From the NCBI GenBank assembly GCA_035079385.1, contig JAVHKY010000001.1:11184501-11248500 (forward strand): a stretch of DNA of 64,000 nucleotides, read 5' to 3'. The stretch is from Aspidiotus rigidus. Lineage: Eukaryota; Arthropoda; Insecta; Hemiptera; Diaspididae. Within the stretch, counting starts at the first letter, position 1; every line of letters starts with the position of its first letter. The notes beneath the pieces are model-generated. The model worked only from the letters and a program-made list of their open reading frames with translations. It did no database searches and was not told the origin of the DNA. Shown here piece after piece: positions 20,727 to 32,539 of the stretch. A program made the position numbers and the translations under genes.

Positions 20727-23639
20727 GGATGTTAGAAGAGACTCAGCGATGTTCGTGGGAAAAACTACGTACCATAACATGTCAACACTAAAACTTGATC
20801 CTCGGAAATGGGCAGTGGACGAGTTGTAAGCGTATTCATGATGATAAATTCAGCAGCAGCGAATGCAATGCTAAGAGACATGATTATGCGAAACATTGGA
20901 CAGAGCGAGGCCAGAGGAAATTCAAGCAGTGGAAGAGTGATAACAGCAAAAGGTCGAGTGGCAGTTCTAGTCATGAATCAAAAATCGAGGGAAGTGGGGC
21001 AACGGTCGCCTCACCAATGTCCGGTGGGGTCGTCATCAATATTTCTCAACACGAAATTGACATCATTGATACGCGAGGCCCTAGAGAAACGGTCCGGGCA
21101 GAAATGAAGCTCAAATTTGTGTTCTGCACTCCGAAAAACCCGTCTGTACTTTATTCATATCAGCCTTGATTTTTAGCGCTCCCTCATTGTGGCGGCCTGA
21201 CAATACCACGTCCCTTTCTACGACAGCCATCTTCTCCAAACATGAGCCCCGTGAAGCTGGTTCCCTGCTCTCCTCAATTAGCTTCCGTTAACAAACCCTC
21301 AATTTTTTCTTTTTTTTTTCTTCCTCTTCACTCTCGTCTTTCTAACTTTGAACTAAATAGCGACATAGTTTCACAGTTCCTCAAGCACTCAATTTCGCAT
21401 TGTTCGTTTTAGCACGAGAGCAAAATATAGGCGCACTCAATATAATCGAGTTGGATATTCTTCAGTGTATCGCGTCGTTACATAATAGATTTTATGGCGG
21501 TTTTTCTAGCTCTCGTCGCCACGTATATAAAGATTGAAAAACAATACGTTCCTTCCTCTTTCAGCGGGAACAATACACTTACATTTTGTAAGAGCTCAAC
21601 TTCTCATTCTGTGTACTACTTTCTTTTTCATCCCTAGTTCTCTTCGTGGTGCGAATAATGGTGAGGTTTAATTAAAATTTCACTCGTAATTCTCTAAAAT
21701 ACGCGACAAAATAAAAAAGAACCGAGAGAGAAAGAAAGAAAAAGAAACATAAAGAAAAAACACAACAAAAAAGAAAACACAGACATAACGTATACCTAAA
21801 ATTTTACGGATTACGTGTGAGTTACTCAGTTTTGCGGCTCTCGACGAGGTACACGAATTATAAACAGTGTTTTTCATTTCCATTTTTTAAATTTTATTCA
21901 GTTTCTTCAACCCCATACTCGCACGTTCAAAAAATGTTCTTCTCTAATTAACATTGATCCGGTAGAGAAGATCGTGGTCCAAATAAAATGTCAAATCAGA
22001 TACGCACACAAAATAAGGCCACATTTTTTTCTTTTATAAATAATGCGAAATGCTAATTCAACTCGCTATAATTGAAACGTTGGAAGTATTTTAATGTTCT
22101 CCGACCTAAAGTGCAGTGCGAACGTATACCTCGGCGAACGAGCGCACAAAGGTCAAAAACGAGTCCGTAATTTGGAAAAAGAATTCTGATCGCTGATAAG
22201 CTCCTACTAAATAGTTCCGGTAGAAAATCGGAAGGCCTTTCCTAGATGAGGATTTTTTTGTCGACGAAAATGCAAATAATAATTATAGAGATTTTAGTCG
22301 CTTGTTCCCTTCACAACAGAGTCTTACATCTTCTCACAATTTTAGTGTTACAACCTCAAATACTCGAACAATTCACCCGAAAGAATAATTGTGACATACT
22401 CGAGAACAGAACAAGCTATCTATACAGTATGAAAGCTTTGTCGCGTTGCACGGTTGGATTTTCCCCGCCAAAAATAGTCCATACCACCCGCAACTTTCTA
22501 AAAATACCGCGGCTTTAAAAATAGTAAATCGAAGTACGGCTTCGAGCTCGACGATTCGAGCAGTACTATAGCGATACGAGTTTACTTCATTTCGCAATTA
22601 CGAATGGATTACCGCAAACTGCGAATCTCGTCGCCGCGGCTCTCGTCGAAACTAAGTTGAATAAATAAATGATGTTAAGCCGCTTTACACATCGAACAGG
22701 GTCGTCGTTGTCGTCCGGCCCTTCGCGTAAATTCGTCGTAGACGCAGACTGCGACTGTCTTCCCATCGTATTGTTCGTTCTACTGACCTCATCTTCAGTT
22801 AATGTATTTAAAGATGCTAAAAGCACTTTCGATGAATTATGCAAAAGGATGAGAACGATTTAAACCGAGGAGTCAACTTATCCCATACGTACTCGCTCTC
22901 AAATGTTTTCAATTAATCCGCGACAAGCTACCCCCGCGTTCATAAACGCGATAATTAAAATATTCTCAGTCGAGCGTTAGTTGTTACTTACTACCAACTC
23001 GGTGACTAGAGCAGGGCGACGACAAGGGAATTCGATTTAGACGTTATTGGTTCAAAGTGATCGCCACGGGAACGACAAACGAGAAAAGTAAACTATACGC
23101 GCTGTGTTTGCAAAGTCTTCCTTTATACCTTTCCTAATACGAGTACCTTGTACTATAACTATCGTAGATCGCATTATTTATGGTAAGCTTGGAACTGTTC
23201 CCTTTACAGGAAGAGACCGGCTGCTGTGAACATCTTTCGATTAACTTTTTCGACGCATTATTAGAGGGGCGTATACTCCGAGAGAAGCTTAGGAAAAAGG
23301 ATTCTGCCAAGTGGATATTAGGTCGTAATGAAAAAGTGTGTCTAGCGTCCGTTCTGGCTCAGCCGTTATCAGGAAGCGTTAGCCATCAACACTCATTGTT
23401 CTCAATATTTGCCATTCTTCGAAACAGAACGCATCAAGCGGAAGAGGCCCTAAGCAAGTTTCCTCCCACAAATAGGATAGTGTATTTTTCAGCCATCTTG
23501 CGTACAACAAATGTCTGAGAGCCGCTCCATTCACACCTTATGTCGCGATCTGGAATTTCTTTGCCCCGGCGGTTTCACCTAGCGGCCCCTGCGTAGCTGA
23601 AAGCTGACTAGAACGGTCCAATGATCGATACACAGAAAG
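20727..23639. other. no gene recognised
   Basis: Overlapping open frames at 20,795-21,169 and 20,808-21,107 (plus) are the best candidates. They are Ser/Lys-rich with no identifiable domain. The rest is non-coding, including an A-rich stretch at 21,710-21,780. Confidence 0.45.
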
Positions 23640-23965
23640 GTTTTTGTTGGAAAGCTTCATTGAGTGATTAACACCGATGGCGTGACTAATATATATTCTA
23701 TTTTGAGGTGGAAACACGTTAACCTGGTTGCACCGAATGTGTCCCGGTGCCCTATGGGGTCACCAGACAAGAACGCTACTTCCGGCGTTGTCGTTGGGCG
23801 CGGTACCTTAAGTTGGCTCGTCGGCGATCACGACTCGGAATCAGCGTCGGAAACGCAAATGCGGCGGCCTCTGTCGTTGCGGAGCAGGTTGAGGATGACT
23901 TCTCACCTCTTGAGAGCTCTTGAGAAGGCAAGCAGAGTTTGCCGCCTACTTCGTTTTGCCGGTTA
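23640..23965 (+). repeat. dispersed repeat, copy 1 (left of a PLE)
   Basis: It shares scattered similarity with 25,845-26,140 in the same orientation: ttggaaagc, gagtgattaa, aggtgggaacacg-like, ctatggggtca/atatgggatca, ggagcagg, agctcttgagaaggcaagcagagtttg. The two copies flank the PLE at 24.1-25.8 kb. They may be old copies of one element, or parts of a longer repeat split by the PLE. Confidence 0.5.
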
Positions 23966-24147
23966 GCTTCTTGCGATCTGAAGTCTCTTTGAGTAGAGGG
24001 AGCGTTTTCAGCTAACAACCTCTGCACAGCGGAGAACGGGCTAGAACGGTGCTCCTATTGAAACATAGACAGGCTTTACCAAGAAGAGTGTACACCCGAA
24101 GGTGTAGCAAATTATATTGAACCACAAGAGAAACAGCCGCTAGACAT

Positions 24148-24171
24148 TTTCGGTTAAACAACCATCATCGG
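24148..24171 (-). ncRNA. PLE 3' UTR hairpin, hammerhead-core-like
   Basis: Minus strand: CCGATGA, one U, stem GGTT/AACC with loop GTTT, then GAAA. This copy keeps the C and G at the two core positions that are U and A in most lineage-A copies. Confidence 0.5.
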
Positions 24172-24231
24172 AGCGTAAACGAAAGCGACTGAATTCAACA
24201 TCAACAAAGACAGAGGGAGTTAACCAGAAGA

Positions 24232-25805
24232 TCATGATTTAACCAGCGAGTCATCGAAGTTTGAATCATTCTCATATACTAGCTCAATCAGACACTGCTC
24301 AGGAATGAACCTGTTTAAAACCGTGAAGTCTTCGTTATTCCGGTGTCGTATGATTTCTATATTTTCTAAAGCCAGCCGTTTAAAATATGAGTTCTCCCTA
24401 TGGAGGAGGTTACCAGAGCCCTCCTTGAATTTATGGCCACTCAGGAGTAGATGATCAGCAAAAGCCGACTCACCCAAATTACCCTTCTCTCACGCTTTTT
24501 TATGCTTCTCAATTCTTATTTGAAGCTGACGCCCGGCCATCCCTATATAAATAACTGGGCAATCGTTGCAGGCTATACTGTAATACCCCACTTCTCTCGA
24601 CTGGAGGAATCGGGTCCTTCAATTTCCCAAATGAACTTTTTACAGTATTAATATTATAAAACGCCGGCCGGAACCCAAAAGGACCGAGTACCCGGCCCAA
24701 CCTCAATGAAAACCTGCCCAAGTAAGGGAGTTTAATCCAACGTTTTCTACTGTTGTGCAAATCCCTAGGGAGGGAGGTGGTAGAATCGAGGCATTTTCTC
24801 GTAAGCCTCCTTCGAACCATTAAATCAATGTCCACTCGAACTTGGTTCACTCTGGCCAGGTACTTAATCGTCCCTAGTTCCTTCTGGAAAGCATCCTGAC
24901 TCAAGGGAATACTAGTCAGTCGATGTATCAAGTTATTGAAGGTAGCGATCTTGTGTGCAGCGGGACAGAAAAATGACCCATGGATTGTTATATCAGTCGA
25001 AGTTTCTTTTCTATAAATACCAAATTCATGGACGCCATCTCTAATAAATATGGACAAATCCAAGAAATTTATTAATAACCCGCCAACTTCCAGAGTGAAT
25101 TTTATGGAAGGATATCTGCCATTTAAGTAAGAAAGGAACTCACTAAGGAGTTCCACTGGGCCAGTCCACGCGCACAATATGTCGTCTACATACCTATGCC
25201 AGTAAAAGACGTAATTTAGAAGTACCTGGCCCAAAGAAAACAATTCGACTTCAAACCTGGACATGAAAACCTCCGATATTAATGAGGCCAAAGGGGACCC
25301 AATAAGGATCCCCACTTCTTCCGGGAACTCGAAAAATTTTCCCTCAAATTTACAAAAATTGGGAGTCCAACAAACTCTCAGAACGTCGAAGAATTCTACC
25401 AATTCCTCATGAGGGACACCAGTTTTTACAAGCAATTCGCCCATATGTTGGATTGCGACAGCCTTCGGGATGTGAGGAAATAATCCCACCACATCAAAGG
25501 AACATAAAATCGTTTCCTCAGGGAGGCTTCGATCCTTCAACCTCTCCGTCAACGAACCTGAGTTTAATACTGAGTGAGGGGGGGTATAACCTGCTCGCAA
25601 TTTGAACCATCTATCAATAAATTTAGGTAACAAATAAGTTGGCGATGAGACAAATGACACGACCGGCCGCATTGGTGCATCTTTTTTATGTACTTTGGGT
25701 AATCCATATAGGAGGGGAGGAACCGGGTTAGGCTCCAAGAGAGCTTTCTCTGTCCGAGGACTCTCAATAATCACACTACAATTATTAATAGTGTTCCTCA
25801 CCTGG
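24232..25805 (-). pseudogene. PLE RT + GIY-YIG (lineage A), 5'-truncated
   Basis: Homology begins at about 25,805 with VRNTINNCSVIIESPRTEKA. It then covers LLYGLPKVHKKDAPMRPVVS, motif A (CSFDVVGLFPHIP), motif B (GILIGSPLASLISE), motif C (HRYVDDILCAWTG) and the connector, in one open frame to about 24,580. There a one-base shift moves the GIY-YIG segment (IACNDCPVIYIGMAGRQLQI) out of frame, and the Trp of the HKKAW-type block is a TGA stop near 24,490. The tail (LGESAFADHLLLSGHKFKEG to DDSLVKS, stop at 24,232) is open again. The RT block is intact over 400 residues, so the damage is recent and confined to the endonuclease. The N-terminal DKG block is missing. Confidence 0.88.
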
Positions 25806-25844
25806 TAATATGAATAACCATAAATTAGAAGAACGTATCGATTT

Positions 25845-26140
25845 GATACACAGGGTTTCATTTTGGAAAGCCATCCGCCAAAACATCGAGTGATTAAGAC
25901 CAATAGCGGGCTGTTCTTTTCAATCAACTAACATACGATCTATTTTTCAGGTGGGAACACGCCGACCTGAGGTCTAAAGCTTGCAATAATCAAAATATGT
26001 CTTAGTCCCATATGGGATCAAACACAGCGAGTTCGGTTGCTGCGGACGCTAAGAAACGCCGGGAGCAGGAAGATTGCTCATTAACTTCTGAAGGCTCTTG
26101 ACGAGGTCCAGCTGAGTTTGTGTGCCACTTGTCATCGGAC
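25845..26140 (+). repeat. dispersed repeat, copy 2 (right of a PLE)
   Basis: Diverged direct partner of 23,640-23,965. See that entry for the shared words. Confidence 0.45.
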
Positions 26141-27087
26141 GCAGTGAACTTTATGATGACTAAGCGAGCGAAAGCGGCAGGATCGTCGAGTGGAGTTTGT
26201 CGCCCACTCGGCTTCGGATGCTGTCAACATGACGAGAAAGCAGAAAGCGAAAACGGTGCTATCAAAAGAGGCGAAAGGAAATATACCACAGGAAAAAAAA
26301 AAAAAAAAAAAGAAAGAAAGAATAACATGTTGCTCAACCGTCTTGTCGATATCATTCTATAAATTCATAAGCAAAATTTAACGATCATTATTGTTGTCTT
26401 TACTTGATACGATTAGTAAGTTTTCTTTTTTCAATTCCAATTTTTGAAGTTTGTTCATGTAAACTTTCATTCAGTTGTCAATTGGTCAGAGCAAATTTTT
26501 TTCCAAAAATATTTCACTTATCAACGGAAACGGAAGAAAGGTAACGAGTTTAATGAATTTATCGTCTGTTTGGACAAAATTTCAAAATTATTGATTTCTA
26601 AAGAAGAGATATTTTTTGGCATAGCCAAATAAATGAAGATCATGTTTCATGTCTCCTATATTTTATCAGCCATCTTGAAATATTTCAGTCTAGGCTTCTA
26701 CCAGGTCAAGTGCTCGCGAAATTTTACTCTTTCGCCCCCTCTCTTGGTTTCGTACAAATCTGGTATGAGAAATATTTCAAGTTATCAACTTTTGTGGGAC
26801 TCACTCGCTCTGCTCGTTCGCCCTCTCGGTTTAGCATAAGTCTGATATAAAATATTTTGGACTTCACGGGGTAGAGATTTGATGGGGAGAGGGGAGGTGT
26901 GTACTCGCGAATTTTCAAATAGGTGTACGGTGAGACAAAAGACATGAAACATGTAAAAAAAGACACGGCCAATCACACCTCTACGCGACCTGGGGGAGCA
27001 CTACAGGCCTGGAATCCAGCTCGTTTTGTTCCGTGGCGCGCAGTGCAGCGGTTTGCCAAAAAGTACCAGCTAGTCCTGCTCTTTCTG
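26141..27087. other. no gene seen; A-run at 26,293-26,311
   Basis: A 19-nt A-run followed by gaaagaaag, then AT-rich sequence. No recognisable gene. Confidence 0.5.
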
Positions 27088-27372
27088 ACCTCGGTCAGTT
27101 CACTTTGTGGATGATAAACATTGAGCTCGTGCTCGGTTAGTACAATTCCAAAGGTCGCCGATTCTACAGGGAGAGTAGGAAGCGGAAGAAGCTGACGCGG
27201 GGCTGCTGTGTTGGGAACACCCGACTGAGTGCCCAAGTGGACATCTTCCTGCGCGACTTTCAGTCGATGACGAAAACTCATAGCAGCCCGAGTACTCTCG
27301 AGGCCTAACAGAAAATTGGCTCAGGCGACGTGAAAGGGAAACAGCCTATGGAATCCTATGCAGCAGCTGGAC
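27088..27372 (+). repeat. tandem duplication, unit 1
   Basis: Matches 27,448-27,744 in the same orientation over about 285 bp with many substitutions. Shared blocks include gatgataaacattgagctcg-like, attggctcaggcgacgtgaa-like and agggaaacagcc. The GC-rich composition differs from the flanks and suggests a former coding sequence, but neither strand gives a recognisable protein. Confidence 0.7.
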
Positions 27373-27447
27373 ATCGTTAAAGCCTTCAACGTCACCGTTG
27401 AAGCCTCTGATATTATCGACTACCATGAGTTCCTGACGTGGAAGCTG

Positions 27448-27744
27448 ACCTCGTTCAGTTCTCACCGTAGATGACAAACATTGAGCTCGCACTTGGTCAG
27501 TTCAATTTCAGGGGCCGCCAATTCTGCAGGGAGAGCAAAGCTCAAACTGTGGAAGAAGCGGTCGAAGTTGACCCAGGAGCATTGAGTTGAGAACGCCCGA
27601 CAGGGTACTCAGGTGGAACTCTTTCTGCGTGTGTCCCAGTCGATTACGGGAACTCATAGCAGGCCAAGTATCCTTGAGGCTCAACAGAAAGTTGGCTCAA
27701 GTGACGTGAAAGGGAAACAGCCCATGAAACCTTATGTAGCAGCT
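27448..27744 (+). repeat. tandem duplication, unit 2
   Basis: Partner of 27,088-27,372. The spacer between the units (27,373-27,447) is unrelated. Confidence 0.7.
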
Positions 27745-30569
27745 GCCGAAATCGACGAGTTTCTTTAGGGTGCGTGGGCGAGGGCGCAGAGGGGAGTGTC
27801 TACATCGGTGTGCGCTGGTTGCGCAGGGAAAAAAGCTAGTGATTTTCATGTCCTCTACTAATGAGTCTAAACGCGGGGAGGAGATCAATCTGAACTGCGC
27901 AAGCGAGGATTCGTGCGAACCGAGTACATGCGGCTCGCAGCTCGCTCGTGTTTGAGTTAAGAGACGAGCGGTCCAAGAGCAAGAGAGACAGTAGAGAACA
28001 GTATGAAAACGAGCAGTGCCAGAACAACGCAGCATTATGAGTGATTGTGACGATTCGCAAGATTCTACGGATCCTCAACTTTGGTTATCACAACAGCAGG
28101 CGTGAGGTTCCTGAATGTTATGATATTATTAATAACTCCGTAATCATTCTGCTTCGCTTTCAATCACGATTAATAGAACGTCCGGTTTGAGCGCCACCAA
28201 TACATTTTTGCACCTGCTAAGATATTTCGATATCAAAATGGTAATCAAGGACTGGCCCCGGAGGCGCAACAAAGAGTTCTTCCAGAAAATCAAAGTTACC
28301 TAAATAACATTTTTACAGACTGACTGTAACAATTAATGAAAATACCACGAGAAAAATCAAGAATTCTATGCTTTATTTGAGAATTCGACAGTCAACACCG
28401 GGACGATATAGGACTATAGCGGAAGTTGAAATCACAGCGTCATACAAATTGGTCTATGCGTGTAACACTGTAGAATTTCTCGAGCCTCATTTCTGAGCTA
28501 CCCTCCAAGCTGAAACTATGTATCTTCCAAGTAACTACTGTCAATATCACGGGTACATCACAAATCCATTTTCGTAAGCTTAATATATGGGAAATGATTT
28601 ATATCAGCAGTTCGAGGATTATACGATGGCAGAAATTTAAATGACAATAAGCCGACGAGTACTGCGAATAAAAAAGAACTAGCAAGAAAAGAAACGATAA
28701 TAAAAAAATAATTCCGTAAGTCGAGCGTGAAAACGAAAACAAAGATAAATTTCATTGTTTCCCAGTTCTTGAACGTAGGTACCCGATTTAAACACATTTT
28801 CATCTCGCTGCTGATTATTAAATTAGCGGATTCACGCTACGCGTGGATGATAAGGAAACTGAGCATGAAATATTTTACATTATTGCGAGAAAAATTTCAA
28901 GAATAAAGTGGTGACAATACAACGAAGTTGACATTGTAATGGCGCGCGAACTAGACGCTGTTTAAAATTTGACGAGCTTTTCGGCCAATTTATTACCCCA
29001 GCTGCACATACGCCCGCCCACATATATGAATTCGCATGCACAGTAATTACTATACATTTTATACTACTCTAAAGAAGTCGCGACGGAGAAACGTAAACTC
29101 ATATTTTCCCAAATGATCTCGCTATTGTATAACGTATAATTTACTACACCGTGGAATACAATTCGTAAATATACACTTTATAAAAGCAGAGATTTTAATA
29201 CATACTATCGTCGAAACGGTTGAAATTACCCACCTTCTGTTTTTCTTTTGTAGCCCGCTCGCTTCTATTCTCTTTGCACCTTCTTGTTATGCCCGTAGGC
29301 TAACTAATTCTTCCTCATTAATTAGAATAAATGGATACAACAATTAAGTATCTAAGTAAACATCGTAAAACTAAAACGAAATTCATTCAAAGGCGTGTGA
29401 AACTTTTAGACCTTCTTATACAGACAAGTCGGTCATTAATGTACATTCAAATTTTAACCGATAAATATCCCCAATCTGTCATTACGCTCTGAACAGAAAA
29501 ACGAAATATTCCTATTTTAGGCGCCCCTGCTGTACGAAAAGAAAAAAACGATGATGTTTGCTGAGTGGGCTATAGTGAAAAGGAAAGAAAAAATGAATGA
29601 TCGCGGCAATTTCTGTCAAACTCAACCATCGCTTCGCCTTTTGTTCGCGGTTCCGAATTTAAATTTTTCGCGAATTTCAATTTTCATCCAGAAAATTTAA
29701 TGAGAATTTCCTTCCGTCTTGTACGAATGCGCTGGTGTACGTAGGTCTATACACATTGTTCGGCGTGAAAATTTTACCATTAAGATTTTTTGAAAATCTT
29801 TCTTCTTTTAAGGATAATTTTTTTTGAAATTTCTCAATGTTAATGGTTATTTTGCCACGCATCAGAACGACTACATTATCTCAAAGGTCATTAAATAGAC
29901 ACTGAAAGGTCAAGAGAGTAACGTATTATGAAAATGATACGGTCGAGACGATTAAAAGGATACCGGACCCGCGGCGACGAATAATTATACTCGTAATACT
30001 GCCACGGAGTTTTTAACCGAAAGATTAAAACTTCAGAAAATGTGCTTTTCACTTTAATAAAACTTGAAAAGTTTATGTGTGATAATAGAGATGCCGGTCA
30101 CTAAATGTAAATTTATTCACGTCACATTAGAAGTACTTGACCACGTACACAATACGAATTTGAAGGAAATTGGATATATTATACGTCCAGAAAGTCGATA
30201 AAGCGAATGAAATTGCAATAATAATGAGCAGCCTCATGATTTTGCCAACAAATATAGTACAGAGAGTTGGAAATTTCAACTCAACGGATGACGAAATGAG
30301 AATAAGCTAGAATAGACCTCATAATGACTTCATCGTGTATTCATCTCCAAAGAGAATTTATCTTATGGCCAGAGTACGAGACAACGATACAAAATAATGT
30401 GTCAATTAGTGGAATTTGGATTAAAAAAGTAGCACGTGCAAACCGAATCCAACAGCGACAGTAGTGACTCCGCAAGATCGGACACGGGAGATGTAAACTA
30501 GGTACCATCCAAAGATATAACAGAACCCTGTGAGAGGAGGAAATGTCTTACAATTCAGGAGTTATTTGT
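27745..30569. other. no gene seen
   Basis: AT-rich, with no recognisable coding or repeat structure on inspection. Confidence 0.5.
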
Positions 30570-30603
30570 CAAAAGGACACCTCATGGATCAGGTGCCCTT
30601 TTG
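30570..30603. repeat. 13-bp stem hairpin
   Basis: caaaaggacacct, 8-base loop, aggtgcccttttg: 12 of 13 positions pair. It is isolated in AT-rich DNA. It may be a palindromic short transposon end or a structured RNA element. Confidence 0.5.
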
Positions 30604-30899
30604 ATACGTAACTCAAAATAAAAATAAAAATTATAATTATTCAAGTTGGGTATTTTGTTGTTTCGAGTCGTTCTTAACGTCAAAATATTCCTTTAAGAAT
30701 CAAAATTCTTCGTCACTGACACAAAAGTTGATCAATAAAAAATAATTACGGGAAGGTAATGGGTAAAAATTTGATAATTATTAGACTACGACCCGGTAAA
30801 ATAGAAAGATAAGAGTATTGATTAGGTCCCTAGTAAGTGTATCATAGGTACCGGTAAAGAATATCGCCTTCACCTTGACCAATTCTGGTAATCCAGACA

Positions 30900-31353
30900 C
30901 TTGGCCAGGCGAGATTACGAGAGTGCTGATACTAATTATAGTGTGTGGCGTTCTGCAATAAAGCCGCAAGCACCAAGCTTGCACATGCCGCTAAACTTTT
31001 AATAATAGCAGACGCCGCAAGGAAGCGTACTTATCGCTTAACTAGTTCAACAAATACATGTGAACAACCTGGAACATGCTCGATTGATTGTAAGGACTCT
31101 TGCATAACCTATTTGCCGTTCTAGAAGAAATCTCGAAGAATCCAGAATTAGGGGTGAGACTATAAATAACCGGCAGCAACCCGCTAGAGCGATTCAGTTG
31201 TAATCTTGAAGCGATAGTTGAAGTGTTCTCGTTCTTTAACGCGATTATGTTACAGTTTAACGGTGTTTAGAAGTGTTGTATTTGCGGTACCAGTAATAAA
31301 GCTTAGTTTTCATAATTGTTCTTTATTATTGGTGACTGGCAGAACGTCACAAC
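30900..31353 (+). promoter_or_regulatory. 5' LTR (start uncertain) of a degenerate gypsy-type element
   Basis: The right boundary is set by the primer-binding site at 31,354. Inside are a TATA box (ctataaataac at about 31,156) and a polyadenylation signal (aataaag near 31,293). The LTR ends ...aacgtcaca. The left boundary could not be fixed because no second LTR copy exists in the window. Confidence 0.6.
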
Positions 31354-31370
31354 TGGTGTCAGAAGGGGGA
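31354..31370 (+). other. primer-binding site, tRNA-Leu type
   Basis: tggtgtcagaaggggga is complementary to the 3' end of eukaryotic tRNA-Leu (...CCA end with the UGACACCA acceptor) except for one position. It lies directly after the presumed LTR end, as expected for a Ty3/gypsy element. Confidence 0.7.
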
Positions 31371-31414
31371 TTGCGTAGGCCTACTCTTGCGTTTGATGCT
31401 TGTGGTTATTCAAG

Positions 31415-32413
31415 ATGGTGAAGAAGAAGTTTCATGAACTTACTCGGGATCAACTCCGCAAGGAACTCCGGTATTGTAATCTCTCTGTTAGCGGAACCAA
31501 AGATGAATTAGTTGATTGTCTGGAAAAAGCATTCATAGACTCGGGTTTGGACGTGGCCAATTTTGAATTTGAGGTTGACGAGGCTACTGGAAACCTTGGG
31601 ACCGGTACGCCAACAAAGCAGTCTCCAGCTATAGATTTGACTGCAATACCGCACTCTTGTGACACGTGTCTATCTGTTTTATGTCTTTCTATTTTAACTT
31701 GTGAATTGTGATTTGTGTGTTTGCTCGTCATGTCTGAATCCGCCAGGCGTTGCTTTTTTCAGTTCTGGATCAAATAACCGTCATCAAAGACCAAAGTCAA
31801 GGTACCAACATTTGATGGTAAAATCTCTTGGGAACTATATAAATCACAGTTTGAAATTGCAGCTCAACTCAATGGATGGGATGACAAAGCTGAGGCTGGT
31901 AATTTGATTGTCAGCTTGCGAGGAGCTGCACTACAACTGTTGTCCAACATTGCTGAGGATGATGAGAAGAATTACCAAAAGTTGGTTGAGGTCCTTGAAC
32001 AACGCTTTGGTCAAGCTCACTTGGCTCCCATCAGAAGAAGAGAACTGAAATACCGTCGACAGAACCGTGGAGAAAGTCTTCAGGCATTTTCAAGGGAAAT
32101 TCTCAAATTAACTCAACAAGCTTACCCAGAAGCTACTGTATCAGCCATTGAACAAACTGCGCTTGAGGCATTCATTGATGGAATATTTGACTGGGAGATT
32201 CAGAGTCAAATTCCCATGGCACGTTGCAAAACCTTGAAAGAAGCATTATCCTTTGCCCTGGAAGTAGAAGCTGCAAGAAAGGCATCTTGTAGACGAGGTT
32301 CCACAGTTTTGAAGCAAACAAAGGTCAGACCAACTGGAGACAAACGTCGCTGCTACCGTTGTGATGAAGAGGGTCACATCAAGCCCAATTGCCCTAAGTG
32401 GAAATCACTATAA
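31415..32413 (+). pseudogene. gypsy gag with N-terminal SAP domain, frameshifted
   Basis: ATG at 31,415 opens MVKKKFHELTRDQLRKELRY, CNLSVSGTKDELVDCLEKAF, a SAP-type helix-extension-helix fold (residues about 8-40), a putative DNA-binding module. Near 31,650-31,760 the frame is lost in T-rich sequence ending ttgcttttttcag, which resembles a 3' splice site, so an intron-like insertion is possible. From about 31,791 gag resumes: KVKVPTFDGKISWELYKSQF, then the capsid-like region and a CCHC knuckle, CYRCDEEGHIKPNC (CX2CX4HX4C). The stop is at 32,413. At least one indel separates the two parts, near 31,795. The copy is dead, but the domain order is clear. Confidence 0.78.
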
Positions 32414-32539
32414 GGCGGAAAACTGGAGTTGCCAGGGGCCAACCAACACCAGGGCCAAGCAGAAGGGCCCAAGAAATAAGAATTTCCAAAATGCGCACTT
32501 CAAGTGAGAACGTCTATGTATCAGGATGGAATGATAGCA

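Noticed and set aside
20795..21169. Overlapping 124- and 99-codon frames
   Set aside because: Two overlapping frames of similar length with no domain. Neither has clear coding character.
23180..23518. 112-codon frame (plus)
   Set aside because: Open by chance as far as can be judged. No recognisable family or neighbour context.
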